Below are positions 40,315-50,439 of a DNA stretch of 64,000 nucleotides, piece by piece; position 1 is the first letter of the stretch; each line of letters starts with the position of its first letter. The DNA comes from Pseudomonas chlororaphis. Its GTDB lineage: Bacteria > Pseudomonadota > Gammaproteobacteria > Pseudomonadales > Pseudomonadaceae. The stretch spans positions 3,671,734 through 3,735,733 of the forward strand of contig CP011020.1 in assembly GCA_001023535.1 (NCBI GenBank), read 5' to 3'. The notes under the pieces are model-generated. The model was not told the DNA's origin, made no database searches, and saw nothing but the letters and a program-made list of their open reading frames with translations. A program made the position numbers and the translations under genes.

Positions 40315-42408
40315 TCAGTCCGGCTTGCCGTCGATAACACCGGCGGTGTTATCCAACAAGCTCTTGGTGGCCGTCTGCAGGAACGACTCGAGCTTGAGTT
40401 TCATCGCTGCGGTGTCCGGTGCATCCGGGACGATCTCCGCACGGGGGTTGGCACCCAGTTCATAGCGATACATCTTTGGCGGCATTTCCTTTTCCTTCGG
40501 CAGCACCAGGATCTGGTCGTCCTTGATGATCGCCGTGGTCTGTTCGCTGCCCGATGGCTTGATCACGCCAAAACCGGTATCGCCCTGCGGCAGGTTCAAA
40601 AGGTCACGTCCCCAGCACTGGTTGCGCACCTGACCGCCGATCCGGCCCATGATGGTCGGCACGATATCGACCTGGGTACCCACGGTGTGGCTGCGCTGGC
40701 CGAACTTCTCCTGGACGCCCGGGCCGATCAGCAGCAACGGCACGTTGAAGCGGCCCAGGTCCATTTCGGTGATCTGGCGTTCGTTGCCGAAGCCATGGTC
40801 GCCCACCACCACAAACAGGGTTTCCTTGAAGTACGGTTCCTTGCGGGCCTTCTCGAAGAACTGGCCCAGGGCCCAGTCGGCGTAGCGCATGGCGGTCAGG
40901 TGTTCGTTCAGGCTGCCACGGTCGGTCACCCGCTCCACTGGCAACGGTGTCGGCAGCGCATACGGCGTGTGGTTCGACAGGGTCTGCAGCAAGGCGTAGA
41001 ACGGCTTGCCGTTTTCCCGCGCCTTGAGCTCGATCAGGCCACGGTCGAACATGTCCTGGTCGGACACGCCCCAGGTCGGATCGGAGAACACCGGGTTGAC
41101 GAAGTCGTTACGCCCGATGAAGTTGGTCATGCCCTGGCTGCTGAAGAACCCCGACTGGTTGTCCCAGGCAAAGTCGCCGTTGTAGACGTACACGTCGTCG
41201 TAGTCACGGGCACTGAGCAATTGCGGCAGGCCCGACAGCTTGTGGCTGCCTTCCGGCGTCTGCATCAGGTATTCGAAACCGGGCAGGTTCGGGAAGCACG
41301 CCATGGTGGCGAACATGCCCTGGTGGGTGTGGGTGCCGTTGGAGAAGAAGCGATCGAACAGCAGGCCTTCCTTGGACAGCTTGTCCAGGTAAGGCGTGAT
41401 GTTGCCCGATGCGCCCAGGGCGCCCACCGAGTGACCGGCCATGCTTTCCATGAGGATCACCACCACATTCTTGATGGGCAGCGTCTTGTCGGCCGGCGGC
41501 GTGTAGTCGCGGCGCACGGCGGCGGTCTCGGTGTCCACCAGCTTGTCGTCGGGCATGACCAGCATGTCGCGCACGGTCTGCTGGGCCAGCGGTTGTTCGA
41601 GGGTGGCTTTCCAGATGTTGTCACGGTCTTCGGACATCCGGCTCTTGGCCGCCGCCACCAGCGACAGCGTGCCGTTGAGGCCCAGCTGGTTGGCGAAGTT
41701 CGAGTCGGTGGTGTACACGTCGCCCCAACGCAGCGGCGGGCCCTGGCGCAGAGTGCCACGGGCGGCGACCACGGCCACCAGCAGGCAGACCATGAACACC
41801 GCTACACGTCCGTACCACGGGGCGATCTGGCGCGTGCCGATGCTGCCACCGCTGAACGGGCCGCGCGGACGGGTCGCCCGGTCCGCGCCCTTGAACGCCA
41901 GGCTCAGGATGATCGTGCCGCCGACCCAGGCCAGCAGGTAGCGCACCACCGGGAAGCCGTACCAGAGCATGCTCATCACGGTCTTCGGGTCTTCCTTTAC
42001 ATACTGGAAGACCAGGCCGTTGAGGCGCTGGTGGAATTCACGGTAGAAGTCCATCTCCATCAGGCCCAGGAACAAGGCGATGCTGGAGGTGACCGTCAGC
42101 CAGAAACGAAAGAACCCACGTGCCGCCATGGCCCTGGCGCTGAACAACGCCAGCAGCAATGGAATGCAGAGGTAGACCACCAGGCGCAGGTCGAATCGCA
42201 AGCCGTTGACGAACGCTTCGACAAAGGTAGAGGCCGGGGTGTCGAGGATCATCTCGCGGTTGTAGACCAGCAGCGCAACGCGCAGCAGGCTGAACATGAC
42301 CATCATCACCAGGGCGCAAAGCAGGGTGTAGGCCAGGTGCGATTTGACGGTCGGTTGCAGCAGGCGATGCGTAGTGCGCTGCTGACTCAGGGCGTCCGGG
42401 ATTGCCAT
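40315..42408 (-). CDS. LTA synthase-like sulfatase-fold membrane enzyme
   Basis: A 697-residue protein: about five N-terminal transmembrane segments (to residue about 220), then a periplasmic sulfatase/phosphotransferase domain. The nucleophile Thr is in SNGTHTHQGMF, and metal ligands appear as VVVILMESM and VVGDHGFGNE. Family members transfer glycerol-phosphate or phosphoethanolamine to surface glycans (OpgB/LtaS types). The acceptor is unknown here; it is not classical OpgB. Ends at the shared terminator with DUF3309. Confidence 0.9.
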   Translation of the reverse strand: MAIPDALSQQRTTHRLLQPTVKSHLAYTLLCALVMMVMFSLLRVALLVYNREMILDTPASTFVEAFVNGLRFDLRLVVYLCIPLLLALFSARAMAARGFFRFWLTVTSSIALFLGLMEMDFYREFHQRLNGLVFQYVKEDPKTVMSMLWYGFPVVRYLLAWVGGTIILSLAFKGADRATRPRGPFSGGSIGTRQIAPWYGRVAVFMVCLLVAVVAARGTLRQGPPLRWGDVYTTDSNFANQLGLNGTLSLVAAAKSRMSEDRDNIWKATLEQPLAQQTVRDMLVMPDDKLVDTETAAVRRDYTPPADKTLPIKNVVVILMESMAGHSVGALGASGNITPYLDKLSKEGLLFDRFFSNGTHTHQGMFATMACFPNLPGFEYLMQTPEGSHKLSGLPQLLSARDYDDVYVYNGDFAWDNQSGFFSSQGMTNFIGRNDFVNPVFSDPTWGVSDQDMFDRGLIELKARENGKPFYALLQTLSNHTPYALPTPLPVERVTDRGSLNEHLTAMRYADWALGQFFEKARKEPYFKETLFVVVGDHGFGNERQITEMDLGRFNVPLLLIGPGVQEKFGQRSHTVGTQVDIVPTIMGRIGGQVRNQCWGRDLLNLPQGDTGFGVIKPSGSEQTTAIIKDDQILVLPKEKEMPPKMYRYELGANPRAEIVPDAPDTAAMKLKLESFLQTATKSLLDNTAGVIDGKPD

Positions 42409-42837
42409 GTCGTTTTAGGACCTATTGGAGTTTGAGTGACAAAAAGGAACAACGGCGCGCCCTCTGTTGGCCAATGCCTGGCCCCGGGGCTTGCGCGAGT
42501 GCGCAAATGTTTGCACGAACGGCCATGGCATTGCCATTAAATAACCGGCCGCGATAAAAGCGCGGGGGATTGTCCGCAAGGTTTTGTGAAAATTTTGTTC
42601 AATGAATATTCAGAAACACAAAATCCCCGGTGCTACGCATAGGCGAGACGGACTCATTGTGGCGAAGGAACTTGCTCGCGCGAAGCTGCGCAGCAGTCGC
42701 AAAACCGACCAAATGAGACATGCCTGATCAAGCGCGGTGACTGGATTGGGCTGCTTCGCCGCCCAGCGGGAGCAAGCTCCCTCGCCACAGAATGCACCTT
42801 TGCCTCAGAAAGCTCTCCCCAGAGAGATTCTTAGCGA
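42409..42837. other. Intergenic region upstream of the LtaS-like gene
   Basis: No gene is supported. Contains an AT-rich stretch (about 42585-42635), likely promoter for the minus-strand LtaS-like gene, and a REP pair at 42658-42789 near the end of the ccm operon. Frames here read through the repeat. Confidence 0.6.
42658..42789. repeat. REP pair, GTGGCGA type, left arm decayed
   Basis: TGTGGCGAAGGAACTTGCTC at 42658 differs at several positions from the right arm GGGAGCAAGCTCCCTCGCCACA ending 42789. Inner hairpins GCGAAGCTGCGCAGCAGTCGC and GGCTGCTTCGCCGCCC flank about 40 unrelated bases. Confidence 0.78.
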
Positions 42838-43245
42838 TTAGTGAAACTGCCGCCCCAACCCCGCCGGCACGCCCTCGATGGTGGTGTCTTCCCACGGGCC
42901 GTTCGGGCTGACGGAGCGGCTCCAGCCGTTGTTCCAACGGTAGTAGGTGCGTTGGCGATAGAAGGTGTTGGTCTGGTTATCCAGCACATACACCCCCAGC
43001 TTGGCATCCCAATGGCTGTTGCCGCCCGGCGGCGGGGCGAAGCTGGCGGAAGTGCGTGGCACTGGCTTGGCCGGTTTGCTCGGGGTGGCCGGTTTGCCCG
43101 GCGGCGTGGACGGGCCAGGCTTGGTGGTCGGGGTCGACGGCGGAATCGGCGGCAGTGGCGTCGAAGGCTCCGGCGGACGCTGGACCGCACAAGCGCTCAG
43201 GCCCAGGACGAGCGTGAGCAAAGTGATACGAGCGATGGCGGTCAT
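42838..43245 (-). CDS. Pro-rich lipoprotein at the end of the ccm operon
   Basis: A 135-residue protein starting MTAIARITLLTLVLGLSAC with a clear LSAC lipobox (Cys19), then a Pro/Thr/Lys-rich linker (about residues 22-65), then a short globular tail with YYRWNNGWSRS and NGPWEDTTIEG. The tail looks like small YRW.. surface domains of unknown role. AGGAATTCG precedes ATG 43245. It begins 14 bases after the ccmI stop, so it is read with ccm, though nothing ties it to heme work. Confidence 0.78.
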   Translation of the reverse strand: MTAIARITLLTLVLGLSACAVQRPPEPSTPLPPIPPSTPTTKPGPSTPPGKPATPSKPAKPVPRTSASFAPPPGGNSHWDAKLGVYVLDNQTNTFYRQRTYYRWNNGWSRSVSPNGPWEDTTIEGVPAGLGRQFH

Positions 43246-43259
43246 GGTGCGAATTCCTG

Positions 43260-44480
43260 TTATTGGTCCGGGCTGTCGATGGTCAGGTGCTGCGGCGCGG
43301 TGGTGCTGCTCGCCAGGGGTTGGCTGCGGCCGATCCATTCACCGGCGGTGGGTTGACCGGCACGGGAAATCCGCGCCACCAGTTGGACTTCAGGGAAGTT
43401 CGACAGTTTCAGCTGCGGCATCATCGCGTCCGCATCCCCCAGCTCTACAGTCACCGGCAGGTCAGCGACGGTCAGGCGCTTGGCCGCCAGCGGGGCCGGC
43501 GGGCCGGACGCGGCGCGGGCGAAGATGAACACGCTGTCGCCTGGCTGCACCTTGGCCTTGAGCGCCGGCGCCAGCTCGACACGCACCTTGAGCACGGCGG
43601 CCGCCTTGGCGGCAGGTGCCCGGGTCTGAGCCTGGGCCGGCGCAACCTGGCCGCCAGCGGCCTGGAGCTTCTCGGTGGCGCGGGCGATACCGCCCTGCAA
43701 CGCCTCGCGGGACTTGTCACCCTCCGGTAGCTCCACCAACAGGCGGCTCCAGTAATCGATCGCGTCCTGGTAACGTTCGCCCTCGAACGCGGCGATGCCC
43801 AGCAGGCCGAGGCTGGTGACCTCCTTGGGATCGAGCTTCAGCGCTTCGTCGGTCAGGGCCTGGACCTGGTCCGACCATTTCTTGCCGTCGGCGAAGTACT
43901 GCGCCTGGGCCCACTGGCCCAGCAGTTCGGGTTGGCGGCCGGCCACCGCCACGGTGCGCTGGAAGATCTTCGCTGCATCCGCGGGCCGATCCTGGGCCAT
44001 GTACGTACGGCCAAGGAAATACAGGCCCTCGGCGTTGTCCGGTTGCGCCGCCACCGCCCGCTCCAGGCGTTGGGTCATTTCTTCCATCGACTGCGGCGCC
44101 TGGGCGAACTCACGGGTCAGTTCGACCTTGTCGCTGGCACCGAAATGCAGGTACAGCCCCAAGCCCAGCAACGGCACCAGCACGGCGGCGAGCAACGGCA
44201 AGGGCTTGCCCAGGCGCGACTCGCGCGGCGCATCGGCGCCCTCGGTGTCGGCCAGCAGCTCACGGGCGGCTTCGGCGCGGCCGGTGTCCAACTGCGCGGC
44301 GTTGAGCACGCCCTCCTCCCGCTCGGCCTGCAGTTGAGCGACGCGCTCCTGGTACAGCGCCACGTTGAGCGCGGTACGGTCCTCTTCGCGCTGGGCACGG
44401 CGACCACGCAACACAGGAATCAACAGAAAACTCAGGGCAATCAGGAGCAGCAGACCTGCGGCGAGCCAGAAATCAATCAT
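43260..44480 (-). CDS. ccmI: Cytochrome c biogenesis protein CcmI (apocytochrome chaperone)
   Basis: A 406-residue membrane protein: two N-terminal membrane spans (residues about 4-20 and 95-112) with the CcmI loop [23 protein letters not shown], then TPR repeats (about 140-280) and a C-terminal domain. It holds apocytochrome c for heme attachment by CcmFH. The stop of ccmH overlaps its start by 8 bases. Last canonical gene of the operon. Confidence 0.92.
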   Translation of the reverse strand: MIDFWLAAGLLLLIALSFLLIPVLRGRRAQREEDRTALNVALYQERVAQLQAEREEGVLNAAQLDTGRAEAARELLADTEGADAPRESRLGKPLPLLAAVLVPLLGLGLYLHFGASDKVELTREFAQAPQSMEEMTQRLERAVAAQPDNAEGLYFLGRTYMAQDRPADAAKIFQRTVAVAGRQPELLGQWAQAQYFADGKKWSDQVQALTDEALKLDPKEVTSLGLLGIAAFEGERYQDAIDYWSRLLVELPEGDKSREALQGGIARATEKLQAAGGQVAPAQAQTRAPAAKAAAVLKVRVELAPALKAKVQPGDSVFIFARAASGPPAPLAAKRLTVADLPVTVELGDADAMMPQLKLSNFPEVQLVARISRAGQPTAGEWIGRSQPLASSTTAPQHLTIDSPDQ

Positions 44481-44946
44481 GCTTGGTTGTATCCAACAGT
44501 TGGTCGAGGCGCTGGCGCTCTTCGACGGAAAGCGTGTCCGGAGCAGCCGTACGTTGCACCCGACGGCGACGCACGATCACGGCGATGACCACGAAGCCAC
44601 CGAGCAACAGCCCGGCGGGGCCGAACCAGAGCAGCGCGGTCTTGGAGGACAAGGCGGGGTTGTAGCGCACGAACTCACCGTAGCGGTCCACCATGAAGTC
44701 GATGATCTGCTGGTTGTCCTTGCCCTCGCCGAGCATGCGGAAGATTTCCTTGCGCAGGTCAGCGGCAATCGGTGCGTTGGAGTCGGCGATGTCCTGGTTC
44801 TGGCACTTGGGGCAGCGCAGTTCCTTGGTCAGCTCGCGAAACCGCTCGCGCTCGCCGTCGTTGGCGAATTCGTAGGTGTCGATGGCGGCGTGGGCCACCC
44901 CCACCAGGCTCAACCCGAGCATGGCGGCTGCCAGCCAGCGCCTCAT
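44473..44946 (-). CDS. ccmH: Cytochrome c biogenesis thiol protein CcmH
   Basis: A 157-residue exported membrane-anchored protein. After an N-terminal signal it has [14 protein letters not shown] with Cys45 and Cys48, the redox pair that reduces the apocytochrome CXXCH, and a C-terminal membrane span ([17 protein letters not shown]). It acts with CcmG and CcmF in the periplasm. Overlaps ccmI by 8 bases and ccmG by 4. Confidence 0.95.
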   Translation of the reverse strand: MRRWLAAAMLGLSLVGVAHAAIDTYEFANDGERERFRELTKELRCPKCQNQDIADSNAPIAADLRKEIFRMLGEGKDNQQIIDFMVDRYGEFVRYNPALSSKTALLWFGPAGLLLGGFVVIAVIVRRRRVQRTAAPDTLSVEERQRLDQLLDTTKHD

Positions 44947-45479
44947 GGCTTGGCCTCGTCAACCAGTGCTTGGTATTTGGCGGCCAGCTTCTCGCGCCAG
45001 ACCTGTTCGTCGATCACCCCGACAAACTTGTCGCGGATGATGCCCTTGGCATCGATGAAGAAGGTTTCCGGCGCCCCATAGACCCCCAGGTTCAGGCCCA
45101 GGGAGCCCTCCTCGTCGCGAATATCCAACTGGTAAGGGTTATGGAACTCGGCGAGCCATTTCAGCGCGTCGGCGTTGACGTCCTTGTAATTGACGCCGTA
45201 GATCACCACGCCGTTCTGCGCCAGTTTGTTCAGCACCGGGTGCTCGACCCGGCAAGAGATGCACCAGGTGCCCCACACATTGACCAGCGCCGGCTTGCCC
45301 AGTAGGTCGGCGCGGGTCAGGGTCTTGTCACCCTGCACCGACGGCAGGGAAAACTCCGGGAACGGCTTGCCGATCATCGCCGAGGGCAGCTCGGCCGGGT
45401 TCAGGTAGAGCCCCCGGTACAGAAACACCGCCACCACCAGGAACAGCGCCAGCGGCAACACCATCAACCAACGTCTCAT
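44943..45479 (-). CDS. ccmG: Thiol:disulfide interchange protein CcmG (DsbE)
   Basis: A 178-residue thioredoxin-fold protein with an N-terminal membrane anchor and the WCISC redox site (Cys73, Cys76; NVWGTWCISCRVEHP). It keeps CcmH reduced for cytochrome c assembly. The GVYGAPETFFID cis-Pro loop fits. Translationally coupled to ccmF (4-base overlap) and ccmH. Confidence 0.95.
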   Translation of the reverse strand: MRRWLMVLPLALFLVVAVFLYRGLYLNPAELPSAMIGKPFPEFSLPSVQGDKTLTRADLLGKPALVNVWGTWCISCRVEHPVLNKLAQNGVVIYGVNYKDVNADALKWLAEFHNPYQLDIRDEEGSLGLNLGVYGAPETFFIDAKGIIRDKFVGVIDEQVWREKLAAKYQALVDEAKP

Positions 45480-47464
45480 GCAGTGGCTCCCGTCACGCCC
45501 AGGGCTTCGCGCACCCGGGTTTTCACCTTGACCCGATAACGCCGATCCAGCGCCGCCAGGACCCCGCCAAGACCGGTGAGCAGGCCACCGAACCAGATCC
45601 AGCGCACGAACGGCTTGACGTGCACCCGCACGGCCCAGGCGCCATCGCCCAGGGATTCACCCAGTGCCACATACAGGTCGCGGGTGAAACCGGCATCGAT
45701 GCCGGCTTCGGTCATCACCGAGTTCTGCACGGTGTACAGGCGTTTTTCAGGGTGCAGGATCGTCACTTCCCGGCCGTCGCGAATGACCCGCACGGTGCCT
45801 TTGTCGGAGGTGAAGTTCGGGCCTTCGAAATGCTTGGCGCCCTCGAACACGAACTGATACCCGGCCAGCTCCATGGACTCTCCCGGGGCCAGGCGCAGGT
45901 CGCGCTCGGCGCTGTTCTGGCTGGACAGCACCACGCCCAGGGCGCAGACGGCGATGCCCAGGTGGGCGATCTGCATGCCCCAGTAGCTGCGGGTCAGGGT
46001 TGGCAGGCCCTTGACCAGGCCTTTGTGGCGGGTCTTGTCGAGAATGTCTCGGACACCGGCCAGCAGCACCCAGGCCGCCAGCACGAAAGTGGCCAGCACC
46101 GCCCAGTTGAAGTCGCCATAGGCCACCCCGGCCACCACGGCCAGGGCCGCCGTGCCCAGCAGCACCGGCGTCAGCATGCCCAGCAGCCACTTGACCGGCG
46201 TGTCTTTCCAGCGCACCAGTACGCCGATGGCCATCACCACCATCAGGATCGCCATCAACGGGATGAACAAGGCGTTGAAGTACGGCGGCCCGACCGACAG
46301 CTTGGCCCCGGACAACGCATCGAGCACCAGCGGGTACAGCGTCCCCAGCAGGATCATCGACGCGGCCACCACCAGCACCAGGTTGTTGCCCAGCAACAGG
46401 GTTTCCCGCGACCAGAGGTTGAAGCCCACCTGGCTTTTCACCACCGGCGCGCGCAGGGCGAACAACGTCAGCGAACCGCCGACCACGCACAACAGGAACA
46501 TCAGGATGAACACACCGCGCTCAGGGTCCGAAGCGAAGGCATGCACCGAAGTCAGGACGCCGGAACGTACCAGGAACGTCCCGAGCAGGCTCAAGGAAAA
46601 CGCCGCGATGGCCAGCAGCACGGTCCAGCTCTTGAACACGCCGCGTTTTTCCGTGACGGCCAGGGAATGGATCAGTGCCGTGCCCACCAGCCAGGGCATG
46701 AACGAGGCGTTTTCCACCGGGTCCCAGAACCACCAGCCGCCCCAGCCGAGTTCGTAGTAGGCCCACCACGAACCAAGGGTGATGCCGATGCCGAGGAAGG
46801 CCCACGCGACAATGGTCCAGGGCCGCGACCAGCGAGCCCAGGCGGCATCCAGGCGTCCGCCGAGCAAGGCCGCGATGGCGAAGGCGAAGGCCACGGAGAA
46901 GCCGACGTACCCCATGTACAGCATGGGTGGGTGCACGATCAGGCCGATGTCTTGCAACAGCGGATTGAGGTCGCGGCCATCGCTGGGCATCTGCGGCAGG
47001 ATGCGCTCGAACGGGTTGGAGGTGACGATCAGGAACAGCAGGAAGCCGGTACTGATCAGGCCCATCACCGCCAGTACCCGGGCCAGCATCACCTGGGGCA
47101 ACTGCCGGGAGAACACCGAGACGGCGAAGGTCCAGCCGGCCAGGATCAATGCCCAGAGCAGCAGCGAACCTTCATGGGCACCCCACACCGCACTGAACTT
47201 GTAATACCAGGGCAACGCGCTGTTGGAGTTGCTGGCGACGTAGGCCACGGAAAAATCGTCGGTCATGAAGGCGTAGGTCAGGCAACCGAAGGCGAACACC
47301 ATGAAGGCGAACTGGCCCCACGCCGCCGGCTGGGCCAGGCTCATCCACAGGCGGTCGCCGCGCCAGGCACCGAGCAACGGCACCACGGCCTGCATCAGGG
47401 CAAAGCAGAGGGCCAGGATCATCGCCAGGTGGCCCAACTCGGGAATAAAGATACCGGTGCTCAT
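45476..47464 (-). CDS. ccmF: Heme lyase subunit CcmF
   Basis: A 662-residue membrane protein with about 15 hydrophobic segments. The WWD heme-handling motif reads WGGWWFWDPVENASFMPWL, and conserved periplasmic histidines lie in the flanking loops. CcmF with CcmH/I attaches heme to apocytochrome c. It starts three bases after the ccmE stop. Confidence 0.96.
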   Translation of the reverse strand: MSTGIFIPELGHLAMILALCFALMQAVVPLLGAWRGDRLWMSLAQPAAWGQFAFMVFAFGCLTYAFMTDDFSVAYVASNSNSALPWYYKFSAVWGAHEGSLLLWALILAGWTFAVSVFSRQLPQVMLARVLAVMGLISTGFLLFLIVTSNPFERILPQMPSDGRDLNPLLQDIGLIVHPPMLYMGYVGFSVAFAFAIAALLGGRLDAAWARWSRPWTIVAWAFLGIGITLGSWWAYYELGWGGWWFWDPVENASFMPWLVGTALIHSLAVTEKRGVFKSWTVLLAIAAFSLSLLGTFLVRSGVLTSVHAFASDPERGVFILMFLLCVVGGSLTLFALRAPVVKSQVGFNLWSRETLLLGNNLVLVVAASMILLGTLYPLVLDALSGAKLSVGPPYFNALFIPLMAILMVVMAIGVLVRWKDTPVKWLLGMLTPVLLGTAALAVVAGVAYGDFNWAVLATFVLAAWVLLAGVRDILDKTRHKGLVKGLPTLTRSYWGMQIAHLGIAVCALGVVLSSQNSAERDLRLAPGESMELAGYQFVFEGAKHFEGPNFTSDKGTVRVIRDGREVTILHPEKRLYTVQNSVMTEAGIDAGFTRDLYVALGESLGDGAWAVRVHVKPFVRWIWFGGLLTGLGGVLAALDRRYRVKVKTRVREALGVTGATA

Positions 47465-47467
47465 CGA

Positions 47468-47923
47468 TCAGCCCTCCTTCACGGGAGCAGGCGCCGACTG
47501 ACCGCTGTCTTTCAGGGCCTTGGTCACTTCCGGCGGCATGTATTTTTCATCGTGCTTGGCCAGCACTTCATCGGCCACCACCACGCCACTGGCGTTGAGC
47601 TTGCCCAGGGCGACGATGCCCTGCCCCTCGCGGAACAGATCCGGGAGGATGCCGCGATAGGTGATGGTGACGGTCTTGTTGAAATCAGTGACGTTGAAGG
47701 TCACGTCCAGCGAATCCCCGGAACGCACCAGCGACCCCTTTTCCACCATGCCACCGGCGCGGATGCGTGTGTCATGGGGCGCTTCGCCGTTGGCAATCTG
47801 GGTCGGGGTGTAGAACAGGTTGATGTTCTGCTGCAAGGCACTGAGCGCCAGGCCGACCGCGGCACCGACACCCACCAGGATCGCCAGAATGATGACAAGA
47901 CGTTTTTTGCGCAGCGGATTCAC
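47468..47923 (-). CDS. ccmE: Heme chaperone CcmE
   Basis: A 151-residue periplasmic-facing protein with an N-terminal membrane anchor (about 9-29) and the covalent heme His124 in [13 protein letters not shown]. Start GTG 47921-47923 overlaps the ccmD stop codon (GTGA); the longer frame starting at 48022 runs into ccmD in another frame. It receives heme from CcmC and passes it to CcmF. Confidence 0.94.
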   Translation of the reverse strand: MNPLRKKRLVIILAILVGVGAAVGLALSALQQNINLFYTPTQIANGEAPHDTRIRAGGMVEKGSLVRSGDSLDVTFNVTDFNKTVTITYRGILPDLFREGQGIVALGKLNASGVVVADEVLAKHDEKYMPPEVTKALKDSGQSAPAPVKEG

Positions 47924-48096
47924 TGACCGTTCTCCCGGCGCAGACGACGCGCCTCCTGTTGCAGATACCGCTTGCGGGCCAGGATCGGCACCGCCACGTT
48001 GAGGGCCAGTACCGCCAGGCAAATGCCATAGGCTGACCAGACATACAGGCCATGATGGCCCATGGCGAGGAAATCGCCGAATGAAGCGAAACTCAT
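47920..48096 (-). CDS. ccmD: Heme exporter accessory protein CcmD
   Basis: A 58-residue single-span protein, [20 protein letters not shown], with the [12 protein letters not shown] signature of CcmD and a basic tail ([14 protein letters not shown]). It lets holo-CcmE leave CcmABC. ATG 48096 overlaps the ccmC stop (ATGA), and its own stop overlaps ccmE. Confidence 0.93.
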   Translation of the reverse strand: MSFASFGDFLAMGHHGLYVWSAYGICLAVLALNVAVPILARKRYLQQEARRLRRENGQ

Positions 48097-48848
48097 CGAG
48101 CGGCCTCCAGGCTGTTCTGTACTTCGGCCTTCACCCAACTGGCGCGGGCTTCGCGCTTGAGCACTTCGAGGCGCATGCGCAGCAGCAGCACCGCGCCGAA
48201 GAAACAATAGAACCCCAGCACCGTCAGCAGCAGCGGCAGCCACATTTCCACCGGCATCGCCGGCTTTTCGGTGAGGGTGAACGTCGCGCCCTGGTGCAGG
48301 GTGTTCCACCACTCCACCGAGTACTTGATGATCGGGATGTTGATCACGCCGACGATCGCCAGCACCGCGCACGCCTTGGCGGCGCTGTCACGATTGCTGA
48401 TGGCGTTGCCCAGCGCAATAAGACCGAAGTACAGGAACAGCAGGATCAGCATCGACGTCAGTCGGGCATCCCAGACCCACCATGAACCCCAGGTCGGCTT
48501 GCCCCAGATGGCACCGGTGACCAGCGCAACGGCGGTCATCCAGGCGCCGATGGGCGCCGCGCATTGCAGGGCCACGTCGGCCAGTTTCATCTTCCACACC
48601 AGCCCGACCACCCCGCACACCGCCAGCATCACGTAGACGGACTGGGCCAGCATCGCCGTGGGCACATGAATGTAGATGATGCGGAAGCTGTTGCCCTGCT
48701 GGTAATCCGGCGGGGCGAAGGCCAGGCCCCAGACGATGCCGGAACCGATCAGCAGCAGAGCGGCGATGCTCAGCCAGGGCAGCAGCCTGCCGCTGATGCC
48801 ATAGAACCACTTGGGTGAGCCGAGCTTGTGAAACCAGGTCCAGTTCAT
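48093..48848 (-). CDS. ccmC: Heme exporter protein CcmC
   Basis: A 251-residue membrane protein with six hydrophobic segments and the WWD motif [18 protein letters not shown] plus a conserved His on each side ([10 protein letters not shown] and LHQGATFT). CcmC presents heme to CcmE. I start at ATG 48848 ([16 protein letters not shown] 6 bases before); in-frame starts at 48860 or 48863 would add a few residues. Confidence 0.94.
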   Translation of the reverse strand: MNWTWFHKLGSPKWFYGISGRLLPWLSIAALLLIGSGIVWGLAFAPPDYQQGNSFRIIYIHVPTAMLAQSVYVMLAVCGVVGLVWKMKLADVALQCAAPIGAWMTAVALVTGAIWGKPTWGSWWVWDARLTSMLILLFLYFGLIALGNAISNRDSAAKACAVLAIVGVINIPIIKYSVEWWNTLHQGATFTLTEKPAMPVEMWLPLLLTVLGFYCFFGAVLLLRMRLEVLKREARASWVKAEVQNSLEAAR

Positions 48849-48942
48849 TGCTGTTTCCATCACGGTTGCGGCTCGCCATCACGAACCGCCGGGGCGGCCT
48901 TGACTTCCAGGGAAGTGGTCAGTTTTTGACCAGGCCTCATTA

Positions 48943-49611
48943 TTATTCGCCGACGCTGATCTTCAGGCCAGCGGCTATTGCAAAGGGTGTCAGGGTTATC
49001 GCCAGGGCGGTCAGGCTTCCAAGCCACAGCAGATAACCCGTCGTCGGCATGCCCTGCAAGGCCGCCTGCAAGGCGCCACTGCCGAGGATCAACACCGGGA
49101 TATACAGCGGCAGGATCAACAATGCCAGCAGCAGGCCGCCGCGCTTCAAACCCACCGTCAACGCCGCGCCCACCGCACCGAGCAAGCTCAGCACTGGCGT
49201 ACCCAGCAACAGCGACACCAGCAGCACCGGCATGCATGCACTGGGCAAGCCAAGCATCATGGCCAGCAGCGGCGAGAGCAGCACCAGCGCCAACCCGGAA
49301 AAAACCCAGTGTGCCAGTACCTTGGCCAAAACCAGAAGGGCCAGGGGGTGCGACGAAAGGACCCACTGTTCGAGGGAACCGTCCTCGAAATCACTGCGGA
49401 AAAGCCCGTCCAGCGAGAGCAGGACCGATAAAAGCGCGGCCACCCAGACCAGTCCTGGCGACAAGGTTTGCAACAATTGAGTCTCCGGGCCGACGGCCAA
49501 CGGGAACAATGCAATCACGATCGCGAAGAACACCAGCGGATTGGCCAATTCGGCCGGACGACGAAACAACAGCCGCGCCTCACGGGCCAACAACAAACCG
49601 AACACGCTCAT
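48943..49611 (-). CDS. ccmB: Heme exporter protein CcmB
   Basis: A 222-residue membrane protein with six hydrophobic segments, the permease partner of CcmA. Motifs [24 protein letters not shown] and [19 protein letters not shown] are typical. With CcmA and CcmCD it releases heme-loaded CcmE. It overlaps ccmA by 4 bases; a 94-base gap to ccmC follows. Confidence 0.94.
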   Translation of the reverse strand: MSVFGLLLAREARLLFRRPAELANPLVFFAIVIALFPLAVGPETQLLQTLSPGLVWVAALLSVLLSLDGLFRSDFEDGSLEQWVLSSHPLALLVLAKVLAHWVFSGLALVLLSPLLAMMLGLPSACMPVLLVSLLLGTPVLSLLGAVGAALTVGLKRGGLLLALLILPLYIPVLILGSGALQAALQGMPTTGYLLWLGSLTALAITLTPFAIAAGLKISVGE

Positions 49612-50243
49612 ACCGCCCAGGTCCCCAGGTCAATGCTGCGATAACCGGATGGCATCCGCGCCAGCGTGTGGTGAGTGGTCAACAGCACCGTGCCACCGCG
49701 CTCGCAGTGTCCGGCCAGGTGTTCCTCGAGCTGCGCCACGCCCTGCTTGTCCAGGGCGGTGAAGGGTTCGTCGAGGATCCACAGCGGCGGGCTGTCCAGA
49801 TACAGCCGGGCCAGGGCCACGCGACGCTGCTGGCCTGCGGACAGGGTGTGACACGGTACGTCTTCAAAACCGCGCAAGCCCACCGTGGCCAACGCCTGCC
49901 AGATCGCCTCGCGTCCGGCCGGGCGATGCAAGGCGCAGAGCCAACTGAGGTTTTCTTCCGGGGTGAGCAGATCCTTGATCCCGGCGGCATGGCCGATCCA
50001 GAGCAGGTTGCGCGCCAGTTCGCTGCGCTGGCTCTGCAACGGCTGGCCATTGAGCAGCACCTGGCCGGCGGTGGGCTGCATCAACCCGGCCAGCAGCCGC
50101 AGCAAGCTGGTCTTGCCGCTGCCGTTGGGGCCACTGACCTGCACCATATCGCCGGGCGAGAGTCTCAATTCGAGATGTTCGAACAGCAGCCGCAAGTCTC
50201 GCTCACAAGCGAGGCCGACGGTTTGCAAAAGAGGACTGGTCAA
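49608..50243 (-). CDS. ccmA: Cytochrome c biogenesis ATPase CcmA
   Basis: A 211-residue ABC ATPase: Walker [17 protein letters not shown] near residue 39, signature [14 protein letters not shown], Walker [13 protein letters not shown]. First gene of the ccm operon, divergent from fliK with 196 bases between. The intervening region should contain both promoters, but I could not identify them. Confidence 0.95.
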   Translation of the reverse strand: MTSPLLQTVGLACERDLRLLFEHLELRLSPGDMVQVSGPNGSGKTSLLRLLAGLMQPTAGQVLLNGQPLQSQRSELARNLLWIGHAAGIKDLLTPEENLSWLCALHRPAGREAIWQALATVGLRGFEDVPCHTLSAGQQRRVALARLYLDSPPLWILDEPFTALDKQGVAQLEEHLAGHCERGGTVLLTTHHTLARMPSGYRSIDLGTWAV

Positions 50244-50439
50244 GGGATCGCGGGCCTTATACGGTTCAAGTCGGCGGTGCAGCGGCCGTTAAAGAGATGC
50301 AGCATAGATGCATTGACGGCCTGTTCCACAGAGCTGCGTCAAACAATTGCAAGGTTTTCGCCACTCCCTGTAAGACGGGCGGCATTATACATGTCGTGCC
50401 CTGCGCGAAAGAGGGCTTTTTCCCAAGGTAAGACTGCTG

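Noticed and set aside
45620..47926. Plus-strand frame of 768 codons opposite ccmF and ccmE
   Set aside because: Antisense shadow; low-complexity Gln/His/Arg text and full overlap with two well-identified genes.
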